A stretch of DNA of 49,882 nt from NCBI GenBank assembly GCA_964603985.1, contig CAZRXG010000031.1, positions 1 through 49,882 on the forward strand. Reading direction: 5' to 3'. How positions within the stretch are numbered: position 1 is the first letter of the stretch; each line of letters opens with the position of its first letter. The notes under the pieces were generated by a model that had not been told where the DNA came from, searched no databases, and saw only the letters and a program-made list of their open reading frames with translations. The position numbers and the translations under genes are program-made. Shown piece by piece: positions 24,772 to 32,214 of the stretch. Source of the stretch: CAZRXG01 sp964603985. Lineage in GTDB: Bacteria; Chloroflexota; Anaerolineae; Aggregatilineales; UBA3940.

Positions 24772-24805
24772 TAGACCGATCAGTCTAGACCGACCGGTCA
24801 GTCTA
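24772..24805. promoter_or_regulatory. Tandem palindromes, likely TetR 2 operator
   Basis: TAGACCGATCAGTCTA (24772-24787) and TAGACCGACCGGTCAGTCTA (24786-24805) are near-perfect palindromes that share two bases. The GACCGACCGGTC core is typical of TetR/AcrR operators. They lie 40-75 bp upstream of the operon start. Confidence 0.75.
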
Positions 24806-24970
24806 TTAATAGCATAGATCAAGAAGCGCCCCAAGTCAAGGGCTATTTTGTTGTCTGTGGCCACACCCCCGTGACAACAATCCGGGGACGACTGGCCGGG
24901 CACTAACCCGCACAATCTGCACAGTCCCTGAATCGCCTCCCCTCGTTTGCCTCCCCCACCACGACGCGGC

Positions 24971-24976
24971 TATAAT
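24971..24976 (+). promoter_or_regulatory. -10 box for a leaderless esterase transcript
   Basis: TATAAT is followed after eight bases by the ATG at 24985, so transcription probably starts at the initiation codon. No clear -35 is seen. Confidence 0.5.
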
Positions 24977-24984
24977 TCCTCCCC

Positions 24985-25989
24985 ATGAGCCGCACTGCCA
25001 CATTCTCTCGCGTTTTGTCATTCCCCGTGCTCCTGTTGGTCGTCGCCGGGTGCGGGCTGCTTCCTTTTGACGGCAATGCAGCGTCCTCCAACCACCCGAC
25101 CCTGCCCCCCGCTCCGACGTTGCCCCCACCCACGCCGACGACACCCCCAACGGACACGCCGCAGGCCACCACGCCCCCCACGCCCACGCCCACCCCGGAC
25201 ATCCCCGCCTGCAACGAGACCCAGGGCCGGATCATCCGCACCTCGTTCCATAGCCAGATCACCGGGCACGAGTTCCGCTACCGGATCTACCTGCCGCCCT
25301 GCTACGCCGTCACCGAGCGCCGCTACCCGTATATCATCATGCTGCATGGCCTCGGCGAGGGCATGGACGACTCGCAGTGGGAGAACGTGGGCTTGCTCGA
25401 AGCCGCCGACCTCGGCTACGCGCGGGGCGCGCTGCCGCCCATGATCATCGTCATGCCCAACGGCAACGATGCCCAGCACGGCTACGACCCCGCTCCCTAC
25501 CCCCAGGTCATCATCGAGGAGCTGATGCCCACCCTCGCCACCAGCTTCTGCACCTGGAATGAGCCGCACGCCCGTGCCATCGGTGGGCTGTCGCGCGGCG
25601 GCTACTGGGCCTTCGGGATCGCCTTCACCTACCCCGACCTCTTCGACCGCGTCGGTGGGCACAGTGCCTTCTTCTACGAGGGCGACTATACACCCTTCAA
25701 CCCTACCAACATGCTGGAGACGGCCTCCGGCATCGAGCGTCTGGCGATGTACCTCGATCACGGCGCGAATGACTCCCTGGTCGATGAGAATGTGCGCAGC
25801 TTCGTTAACCTGCTGCGGCGGCGCGGGATCGAGCCGGAGTACGTCGTCAACCCGGTCGGCGGGCACGACGAGAACTACTGGGCCTCCCACACTGCCGACT
25901 ATCTGGCCTTCTACGCCGCCCAATGGCCCCGCGATGTTCACCAGTTCCCTAGCTGCCACGATCCCAGCCCACCCAACGGCGGCGAATAG
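24985..25989 (+). CDS. Lipoprotein alpha/beta-hydrolase esterase
   Basis: This 334-residue protein has a signal peptide ending VVAGC with the lipidated Cys at 23, then a Pro/Thr-rich linker (about 38-72) that holds the enzyme off the membrane. The rest is an esterase-D/feruloyl-esterase-like hydrolase. GLSRGG puts the nucleophile at Ser203, HG (121-122) begins the oxyanion region, DHGANDSLVDEN supplies the acid (Asp263 or 267) and GGHDENYW the His (294). The substrate is unknown; carbohydrate esters are common for this family. Extra Cys residues at 76, 106 and 189 may form disulfides. Confidence 0.9.
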   Translation: MSRTATFSRVLSFPVLLLVVAGCGLLPFDGNAASSNHPTLPPAPTLPPPTPTTPPTDTPQATTPPTPTPTPDIPACNETQGRIIRTSFHSQITGHEFRYRIYLPPCYAVTERRYPYIIMLHGLGEGMDDSQWENVGLLEAADLGYARGALPPMIIVMPNGNDAQHGYDPAPYPQVIIEELMPTLATSFCTWNEPHARAIGGLSRGGYWAFGIAFTYPDLFDRVGGHSAFFYEGDYTPFNPTNMLETASGIERLAMYLDHGANDSLVDENVRSFVNLLRRRGIEPEYVVNPVGGHDENYWASHTADYLAFYAAQWPRDVHQFPSCHDPSPPNGGE

Positions 25990-26053
25990 CAGTTCGGATC
26001 GGTTTTGGCCCTGGAATCGTCCCAGAATCGCCCCACAATCGCCGACTGTTCGC

Positions 26054-26059
26054 TATAAT
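26054..26059 (+). promoter_or_regulatory. -10 box upstream of the AlaX gene
   Basis: TATAAT at 26054-26059 lies 31 bp before the ATG at 26091, with GGGAGA as ribosome site at 26082-26087. The -35 is not obvious. Confidence 0.5.
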
Positions 26060-26090
26060 AATTCTGGGGTAAAGCTTCAATGGGAGAGCC

Positions 26091-27305
26091 ATGACTCAGC
26101 GACTCTACTATGACGACGCCTATACTACCGCCTTCACCGCCCGCGTCACCGGGCGGCTGGCCGTCAACGACCATCCGGCCGTCGTCCTCGACTGCACTTA
26201 TTTCTACCCGGCCAGCGGCGGCCAGCCCGCCGACGGCGGCACAATTGCCGGGGTTGAAGTCATCGACGTGCTGCCCCGTAAAGAGGACGGCGCGGTGCTG
26301 CACCTGCTCACCGCCGACGTGCCCGGCGACCGGGTCGAGTGCTGTGTCGACTGGGAGCGCCGCTTCGATCACATGCAGCACCATACCGGCCAGCACATCC
26401 TGACGCGGGCCTTCATCCAAATAGCCGGTGCCGACACCGTCGGCTTCCACCTTGGCGAAGAGAGCGTCACCATCGACCTCGACAAACCGCACATCTCCCC
26501 GGAGACGCTGGACGAAGTTGAGGATCTAGCCAACCGGGTCATCTTCGAGGACCGTCCGGTGACCACCCGTGTGATCGACCTGGAGGAGGCCGAAAGCATC
26601 AGAATGCGCAAGATGCCCGACACGTTGGCGACCGACGGCCTGCGCGTCGTCGAGGTCGCCGACTTCGACCTGACGGCCTGCGGCGGGACGCACGTCGCCC
26701 GCACCGGCGAGATTGGCCTGATCAAAGTGCTCAGACTGGAGAAGCGCGGCGATGAGATGCGGGTCGAGTTTCGCTGCGGCTGGCGTGCCCTGCGCGACCT
26801 GCGCGTCAAAAACGAGCTGGTCAACCGGCTGGCGGCGGAGTTCACCGTTGGCTACTGGGAGCTTGACCAGGCCATCGAGCGCCTGTGCGCCGATCTCAAG
26901 GCAGCGCGCAGGACGCTCAAAGCCGCCGGTAACCGGTTGCTCGATTATGAAGCCGCCGACCTGCTTCGGTCCACCGCCGTGCGCGAGGGCGTGCGCGTGA
27001 TCAACCGCGTCTTCGAAGGTCGCGACGTTGGCGAGGTGCGTGCGTTGGCCGGTCGCCTGGTGGCAGCGCCCGGCACCGTTGCGCTGCTGGGCGTGGCCGG
27101 TGAAAAAGCTCAGTTGATCCTGGCCCGCAGCCGAGACCTGTCCTATGATATGAGTGCTGCCCTGGAACGCGCTCTTTCCGTCCTGGGAAGCGCTCGCGGT
27201 GGCGGCAAACCCGACTTTGCGCAGGGAGGCGGCGTGGCTGCCGACGCGGCCCTGGTTGAAGCGGCCCTCGCTGAGGCCGAGGACACCGTTTTTTGCGCCG
27301 GATGA
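26091..27305 (+). CDS. Alanyl-tRNA editing protein, AlaX type with DHHA1 domain
   Basis: The 404-residue product hydrolyses mischarged Ser- or Gly-tRNA(Ala). The N-terminal beta-barrel (residues 1-85) is followed by the editing zinc site: HHTGQH (His98 and His102) and CGGTH (Cys197 and His201), all four ligands intact. The C-terminal part (from about 240) has coiled-coil helices and a DHHA1-like end with GGGKPDFAQGGG. That length and tail fit the long AlaX-L class. It is 30 bases upstream of the MBL-like gene and probably cotranscribed with it. Confidence 0.93.
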   Translation: MTQRLYYDDAYTTAFTARVTGRLAVNDHPAVVLDCTYFYPASGGQPADGGTIAGVEVIDVLPRKEDGAVLHLLTADVPGDRVECCVDWERRFDHMQHHTGQHILTRAFIQIAGADTVGFHLGEESVTIDLDKPHISPETLDEVEDLANRVIFEDRPVTTRVIDLEEAESIRMRKMPDTLATDGLRVVEVADFDLTACGGTHVARTGEIGLIKVLRLEKRGDEMRVEFRCGWRALRDLRVKNELVNRLAAEFTVGYWELDQAIERLCADLKAARRTLKAAGNRLLDYEAADLLRSTAVREGVRVINRVFEGRDVGEVRALAGRLVAAPGTVALLGVAGEKAQLILARSRDLSYDMSAALERALSVLGSARGGGKPDFAQGGGVAADAALVEAALAEAEDTVFCAG

Positions 27306-27335
27306 GACGTACAAGGCGATTTCAGCGGTTGTTGT

Positions 27336-28205
27336 ATGGAAGAACTGGCCCCTAACGTATACGTTGAGACGGACTACGCGCTCGTCACGGTCGGCGCGGT
27401 GCTGACCGGCGCCGGCTGGCTGTGCATCGACACGCCGCCCTACCCGCGCGACGCCCGCCACTGGCTGTCCCGGTTGAAGGCGACCAGCCCTCAGCCGGTG
27501 CTCTACGTCGTCAACACCGACCACCACCGTGACCGTGTCTTGGGCAACTCCCACTTCGACGCGCCTGTTGTCGCCCACCAGGCAGCGGCTGAGTGCATCC
27601 TTGGCCTGAAGAACAGCTTCATCTCCCAGGCCGCCGAGGAGATGAGCGCCAACGATAACGAGCTGGTCGAGATCGCCAGCCTGAAGCTGCATCCTCCCCA
27701 GATCTCCTACTCCGACACGCTCTACCTCCAATGTGGCGAGCGCGAGATCATGCTCGTCAGCAGGCCCAGCGCCACCGCCGGTAGCACCTGGGTGATGCTG
27801 CCGGAGGAGAAAATCGCCTTCGTCGGCGACAGTGTCATCGTCGGGCAGCATCCCTACATTGATGGCGGAATGACCAAACTGTGGCTGAAAACGCTCACCG
27901 ACCTGCGCCGCGAGCGCTTCGCCAGTTGGAAGTTCGTGACCGGTCGCGGGCCGGTCACCGATGCCTCGAAAACCGAACCGCTCTCCGAGTACCTGCGCGT
28001 CGCCCGCCGTCGCGTCAGCAGCCTCCACTACGCCGGACGTATGCGCTCCGAGATCGGCATGCTCATCCCTGAGATGTTGTCCTACTTCCCTTACGACCAG
28101 GACAACCGCGAGGAGGTTCAGCGGCGCATCAAGATGGGGCTGGAGGCCATCTACGAGGAGCTGCGTGGCAAAGAGGACGGCGGCGAAGACGAGGAGGAGG
28201 AGTGA
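27336..28205 (+). CDS. Metallo-beta-lactamase-fold-like protein with altered metal motif
   Basis: The 289-residue protein has an MBL-like layout: a start sheet (YVETDYALVTVGAVLTGAGW), a metal-site loop NTDHHRDRVLG at residues 60-70, and later VMLPEEKIAFVGDSVIVGQHP. The canonical HxHxDH is altered; here it reads D-H-H-x-D-R, so the first His is replaced by Asp and the last by Arg, while one His and the Asp remain. It may have lost hydrolase activity or changed metal. The C-terminus is acidic (EDGGEDEEEE). The family is inferred from layout, so confidence is moderate. Confidence 0.7.
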   Translation: MEELAPNVYVETDYALVTVGAVLTGAGWLCIDTPPYPRDARHWLSRLKATSPQPVLYVVNTDHHRDRVLGNSHFDAPVVAHQAAAECILGLKNSFISQAAEEMSANDNELVEIASLKLHPPQISYSDTLYLQCGEREIMLVSRPSATAGSTWVMLPEEKIAFVGDSVIVGQHPYIDGGMTKLWLKTLTDLRRERFASWKFVTGRGPVTDASKTEPLSEYLRVARRRVSSLHYAGRMRSEIGMLIPEMLSYFPYDQDNREEVQRRIKMGLEAIYEELRGKEDGGEDEEEE

Positions 28206-28283
28206 GCCACATCGCCTGGTAGGCCCTCTGGCCGAACCCGCACCCGGAGAGGCCCCGCCGTTTACGCGATTCTGACGAATATG

Positions 28284-28292
28284 TGGTATGAT
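28284..28292 (+). promoter_or_regulatory. Extended -10 promoter of a structured RNA
   Basis: TGG-TATGAT at 28284-28292 is an extended -10 without a good -35. The expected start is at about 28298, a few bases before a potential acceptor-like stem. Confidence 0.5.
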
Positions 28293-28297
28293 CACCG

Positions 28298-28468
28298 TGC
28301 ACGGGTGCGAAATAGATTAGACGGGGCCGGTCCGGGCGCGGTAGTGGAAAAGGCCCATGTGCAGACCACGAAACGCCCCATCGAAAGGGCTGGCTGCGGA
28401 CCCCGGGGCAGTACCGGGCGCATCCACTGACCTGTATTGCGGCGGAGGTGAGAGCCTCCGCTGTTTTT
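28298..28468 (+). ncRNA. Putative structured RNA with tRNA/tmRNA-like ends
   Basis: A 408-bp gap holds an apparent independent transcript. GGGTGCG (28303-28309) pairs with CGCATCC (28419-28425) as a 7-bp stem. CGCATCC is directly preceded by a 5-bp stem with a 7-nt loop (28402-28418), the exact spacing of a tRNA T-arm and acceptor. After the 5' strand comes GATTAGACGGGG, similar to the GATTCGACGGG of tmRNA. Internal pairings GGGGC (28323-28327)/GCCCC (28375-28379) and GCCC (28353-28356)/GGGC (28387-28390) could form a pseudoknot. It lacks a TTCRA T-loop and a tag reading frame and is only about 125 nt, so it is not an ordinary tmRNA. A 6S-like or regulatory RNA is also possible. Confidence 0.5.
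28442..28468 (+). terminator. Intrinsic terminator of the structured RNA
   Basis: GCGGAGG (28442-28448) pairs with CCTCCGC (28455-28461) over a 6-nt loop and is followed by TGTTTTT. Confidence 0.8.
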
Positions 28469-28563
28469 GCACTGGCGGCACCGGCCTGATCGCCCCTATC
28501 AGTCAGTCGGCCATGTGCCACAGGCCAAAACCGGCGGCTATTTGTCCCTCCCTCCCGATCTCA

Positions 28564-28572
28564 TGGTACAAT
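28564..28572 (+). promoter_or_regulatory. Extended -10 promoter of the PP2C-like gene
   Basis: TGG-TACAAT at 28564-28572 lies 42 bp before the ATG at 28614, after the terminator of the structured RNA. The two are therefore likely separate transcripts. Confidence 0.45.
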
Positions 28573-28613
28573 CAGCCCGAAGTCCTGTGAGTCCTGTTCC
28601 AGGCTGAGGATGC

Positions 28614-30710
28614 ATGACCACGTCTGAACTCGAAGCCCTGGTCGGCCACCTGTTCATCGTCGATGGCCGCCATATCAACGCTCCCTCGCCGGGCGCAATT
28701 GCCACACCCGCCCCACGCCGCACGGCACGCGGGCGCGACGCCGACACGCTCTTTGCGCTGATCTCGCTCAGCGAGGACCAGCGCCGCCCGGCTTCCTTCT
28801 ACGAAGGCCTGACCGAAGAGATCGCCAGCACCTACTTCCGCACTGCGGGCAGCGTGACTGCCGCCCTGCGTAAGGCCATCGACTCGGCGAACACCACGCT
28901 TCTCAAGAACAACGCCGGGCGCGACGAGCGCGTTTCGGTCGGGCTGGCCTGCGCCATCCTGCGCGGCCAGGAGCTTTACCTGGCGGCGGTCGGCCCGGCG
29001 CGCTGTTTCCTCGTCGGTGACAGCAGCGTCGAGCGCCTGCCCTCCGGCGACGAGCTGCGCGAGGGCGCTGTGCCGCTGGGTGTTGACCGCGAGCCGGATG
29101 CACGCTTCTACCACCGCGAGGTGCAGCCGGGCAATTTCCTGATCCTGGCCGATGCCTCACTCGATCACCTGCGCGGCACGACCCTCCAGCAGGCGGTCGA
29201 GAGTGGAGAGGTAAACAGTGCCCTCAACAACCTGCGCGGTGTGGCAGGCGAGTCCGCCGCCGGGGTTGTGATCAAGTTTGTTGCGCCCCTGCCGGAGGGC
29301 GTGGCCGAGCCTGAGCCGCAGCCGCGCCGCCCGGCCCCCCGCGAGCAGCCGCAGACCGCTGCCCCACCTGCCCGGCCACTGGCGGAAGCCCCCGTTGAGG
29401 CATCGCAGCCAAAGGCTGCCCTGCCGTTCTTCCGCCGGGTGGGCCGTGACACGGCGCTCGGCCTGGCCCGTGCCACCGACGGGACAAAAACCCTCGTCGA
29501 GAAGATGCTGCCTGAGGACGAGATCGAGAACCCGCTGGCCCAGCGCTTGCATCTGTCCATCACCATGCAGATTGGCGTCACCGTTGCGGTGGCGGTGCTC
29601 ATTGCCCTGCTGACCACCTTCGTCTACCGTTTTCGCGGCCAATCGACGGAGTACGCCCGCCTGGTGCGCGGTGCCCAGTCCGAGATCGAGTTGGCCCGCG
29701 CCGGGGCCGACGATCAGGCGTCTGCCCGACCACACTGGGAGGACGCCATCTCGCTGCTCGAACAGGCCGCCACGATCCGGTCCCCCGGCCCGGAGACCGT
29801 CAGCCTACGCGACGAAGCCCTGGCCGCCCTCGACACCTACGATCACGTCACGCGCATCACGCCCACCCTGCTGCGCGAATACCAGCCAGGGGCCGTCCTG
29901 AACGGCCCAATCGTCCAGGGCCTCAATCTCTACCTGATCGACACTACCCACGACATCCTCTACCGCGAGGATCTCGACGAGGGCGGCACATCGCTCGTCA
30001 ACCGCGAGCCGCAGGTCATCACCCGCCAGGGCGATCTGGCCGGTGATCAGGTCGTCAGCGGCCTGATCGACCTCATCTGGATGGAAGACGGCGGAGCCCC
30101 GCAGCGCAACGTCCTGGCCGTCCTTTCGCGCAATGGCCTGTTGATCACCTACTCGCCAAGCTGGGACGTGACCGCCGTCCTGCTGCCCGGCTACGAGGCC
30201 TGGAGTGACCCGCGCGCTATCGCCATCTACGACCGCGATCTCTACATCCTCGACGCCGGGGCCAACGAGATCTGGCGCTACGAGGCCGGGGCCGACGCCT
30301 ACGCCGGTTCGCCGCAGCGCTACTTCACCGACATCGAGCCGGAGCTGGCCGACGCCATCGACATGGCGATTGACACCAACGGCAACGTCTACGTGTTGCA
30401 CGCCGGTGGCCGGATCAGCAAATACTTTTTCGGTCGGCCTGAACCTTTTGAATTTGAGGGGCTGCCGCAGCCGCTCGCCCGTCCGTCTGCGCTGTTTCTC
30501 AACCTGAGCCTGTTTGACCGTGCCTTTTTCATCGCCGATCCCGGCGGCGGGCGGCTTTACGCAACTGCTCCCACCGGCGTGTTCCTGGCTAACTACAAGG
30601 ATGCCGACAACACGATCTTCAATGCCCTGTCCGGCGTCTATAACCAGGATCGTCCGCCTTACGTATACGTCACTGCCGGCGGTCGGCTCTATTACTTTTC
30701 GCGCCCGTAG
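28614..30710 (+). CDS. PP2C-like membrane protein with propeller-like external domain
   Basis: The 698-residue protein has three parts. Residues 1-225 resemble a PP2C Ser/Thr phosphatase core (LACAILRGQELYLAAVGPARCFLV ... GNFLILADASLDHL), but the N-terminal Asp metal motif is not clear, so it may be degenerate. A Pro-rich linker spans about 228-275. A single helix (about 318-340, IGVTVAVAVLIALLTTFVYRF) crosses the membrane. The rest, outside the cell, begins with helices and continues as repeated short strands (YLIDTTHDILYREDL, LYILDAGANEIWRY, NVYVLHAGGRISKYF) that look like a beta-propeller. It could sense the envelope and signal inward. The LCP gene follows 65 bases later. Confidence 0.75.
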   Translation: MTTSELEALVGHLFIVDGRHINAPSPGAIATPAPRRTARGRDADTLFALISLSEDQRRPASFYEGLTEEIASTYFRTAGSVTAALRKAIDSANTTLLKNNAGRDERVSVGLACAILRGQELYLAAVGPARCFLVGDSSVERLPSGDELREGAVPLGVDREPDARFYHREVQPGNFLILADASLDHLRGTTLQQAVESGEVNSALNNLRGVAGESAAGVVIKFVAPLPEGVAEPEPQPRRPAPREQPQTAAPPARPLAEAPVEASQPKAALPFFRRVGRDTALGLARATDGTKTLVEKMLPEDEIENPLAQRLHLSITMQIGVTVAVAVLIALLTTFVYRFRGQSTEYARLVRGAQSEIELARAGADDQASARPHWEDAISLLEQAATIRSPGPETVSLRDEALAALDTYDHVTRITPTLLREYQPGAVLNGPIVQGLNLYLIDTTHDILYREDLDEGGTSLVNREPQVITRQGDLAGDQVVSGLIDLIWMEDGGAPQRNVLAVLSRNGLLITYSPSWDVTAVLLPGYEAWSDPRAIAIYDRDLYILDAGANEIWRYEAGADAYAGSPQRYFTDIEPELADAIDMAIDTNGNVYVLHAGGRISKYFFGRPEPFEFEGLPQPLARPSALFLNLSLFDRAFFIADPGGGRLYATAPTGVFLANYKDADNTIFNALSGVYNQDRPPYVYVTAGGRLYYFSRP

Positions 30711-30718
30711 CCGCGTGC

Positions 30719-30724
30719 TATAAT
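30719..30724 (+). promoter_or_regulatory. -10 box upstream of the LCP gene
   Basis: TATAAT at 30719-30724 lies just after the stop of the PP2C-like gene and about 50 bp before the LCP start, so the LCP gene may have its own promoter. Confidence 0.45.
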
Positions 30725-30775
30725 CCCGCGCCGCACATTGGGTCTTTGATGGTGTGCAGGTAAAGAGTACCGTTT

Positions 30776-32185
30776 ATGCGTTTTCAGAAGCCACAACAAA
30801 TCACCCCTGGCCGTCCCGGGGCCTTCTTGCCTGATTGGGTCATCTACGCTTTGTTTGTGCTGTTTATTGTGTTGGTGGTCGGGGCAGGCTATGCGACCTT
30901 CAACGGCGTCAAGAGTTTTGTCGCCGATCTACCGGTTGGGGCGGGCGGCGAGGGGTTCATCTCCGGCGATTCGCCGCCCGGTGAGGACGCTGCTGGCGGT
31001 GAATCGATTGTCATCGACGAGGATACCCCCATCACCATCCGCGACCGCATCACCGTGCTGGTGATGGGCATCGACGAGCGCGAGAGCGAGCAAGGCCCCT
31101 GGCGCACCGATACCATGATCCTGCTCACCATTGACCCGGTGAACAACACCGCCGGAATGCTCTCCATCCCCCGCGATGTCTGGGTCGAGATCCCCGACTA
31201 TAATGGTCTCTTCGACCGCATCAACAACGCCCACTTTCGCGGCGACGCCGATAACTACCCCGGTGGGGGTGGCCCCGCCCTGGCGATGAAAACCATCCGC
31301 GAGCGGTTCGGCGTCCCGGTCGAATATTTCGTCACCGTCAACTTCAATGCTTTTACCGAGGTCGTCGACTACCTGGACTGTGTCCCCATCACCGTGCAGG
31401 AGACCATCGACGACCCGACCTACCCGGCGGCGGTTGGTTTTGGCTACGATCCTTTCCACCTCGATGCGGGCGAGTACTGCATGGACAGCGAGACCCTGCT
31501 CAAGTACGCTCGCACCCGCGCCACCTACGGCGGCGACTTCGACCGCGCGGCCCGCCAGCAGCAGGTCTTGTACGCCATTCGTGACCACGTCCTGAGTTCC
31601 GATCAGCTTCCCAGCCTGCTGGCCCAGGCCCCTGACATCTACGCCAGCGTGCAGGACGATGTCAACACCAATCTTTCCCTGCGCCAGTTGATTGACCTGG
31701 TCCGCCTGGCTTCCCAGCTCCCTGACGACGCCATCTGCTCGGCGGTCATTAACGGCGAGTACGTCGATCTCTTCACCCTGCCCGACGGCAGCCAGGTGCT
31801 CATCCCCGACCCCAACAAGGTCCACGGACTTGTCATGGACATCTTCACCGGCACCGGGCGCTGTGCGTCGGGCTTCGAAGACCTGGCCGCGCAGGCTGCC
31901 ACCGAACAGGCCACCATCAGCGTGGTCAACGGCACGAGCCACGAGGGCCTGGCTACCGAAACCGCCGACCTGCTGACCGGGATGGGGGTCAACGTTGTCT
32001 CGGTTGGCAACGCGGACCGGTTTGACTACCAGGACACCGTCATCTACAACTACAACGGCAAGACGAACACCGCGCGCTACATCGCGCAGATTCTCAACGT
32101 CCCCGAATCGGCCATCGTGGTCGCCTCAAACCCTGCCGGACTCTACGACATTGAAGTCATATTAGGCGGCGACTACCAGCCCTGA
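30776..32185 (+). CDS. LytR-CpsA-Psr (LCP) ligase with LytR_C domain
   Basis: This 469-residue protein is anchored by one helix (residues 22-44, VIYALFVLFIVLVVGAGYA). The LCP domain (about 90-270) shows VLVMGIDER, RTDTMILLTIDP, MLSIPRDVWVEIP and RINNAHFRG, including the Arg and Asp residues that bind the polyprenyl phosphate. The C-terminus (about 378-465, ISVVNGTSHEGLATETADLL) is a LytR_C domain. LCP enzymes attach glycopolymers from lipid carriers to the cell wall or to proteins, consistent with a cell-envelope role. A histidine-kinase-like gene follows. Confidence 0.93.
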   Translation: MRFQKPQQITPGRPGAFLPDWVIYALFVLFIVLVVGAGYATFNGVKSFVADLPVGAGGEGFISGDSPPGEDAAGGESIVIDEDTPITIRDRITVLVMGIDERESEQGPWRTDTMILLTIDPVNNTAGMLSIPRDVWVEIPDYNGLFDRINNAHFRGDADNYPGGGGPALAMKTIRERFGVPVEYFVTVNFNAFTEVVDYLDCVPITVQETIDDPTYPAAVGFGYDPFHLDAGEYCMDSETLLKYARTRATYGGDFDRAARQQQVLYAIRDHVLSSDQLPSLLAQAPDIYASVQDDVNTNLSLRQLIDLVRLASQLPDDAICSAVINGEYVDLFTLPDGSQVLIPDPNKVHGLVMDIFTGTGRCASGFEDLAAQAATEQATISVVNGTSHEGLATETADLLTGMGVNVVSVGNADRFDYQDTVIYNYNGKTNTARYIAQILNVPESAIVVASNPAGLYDIEVILGGDYQP

Positions 32186-32214
32186 GGGGCGGAACCTCGA
32201 ACAGGAGGACATTC

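Noticed and set aside
26526..28295. A 589-codon open frame on the minus strand opposite AlaX and the MBL-like gene.
   Set aside because: It lies wholly opposite two well-supported genes, has low-complexity Gly/Val/Asp/Gln composition and no recognisable domain. High GC makes such antisense frames common.
28298..28468. Considered as a normal tmRNA, tRNA or SRP RNA.
   Set aside because: No tag reading frame, no TTCRA T-loop, no CCA and none of the conserved SRP tetraloop sequence. Kept only as an unnamed structured RNA.
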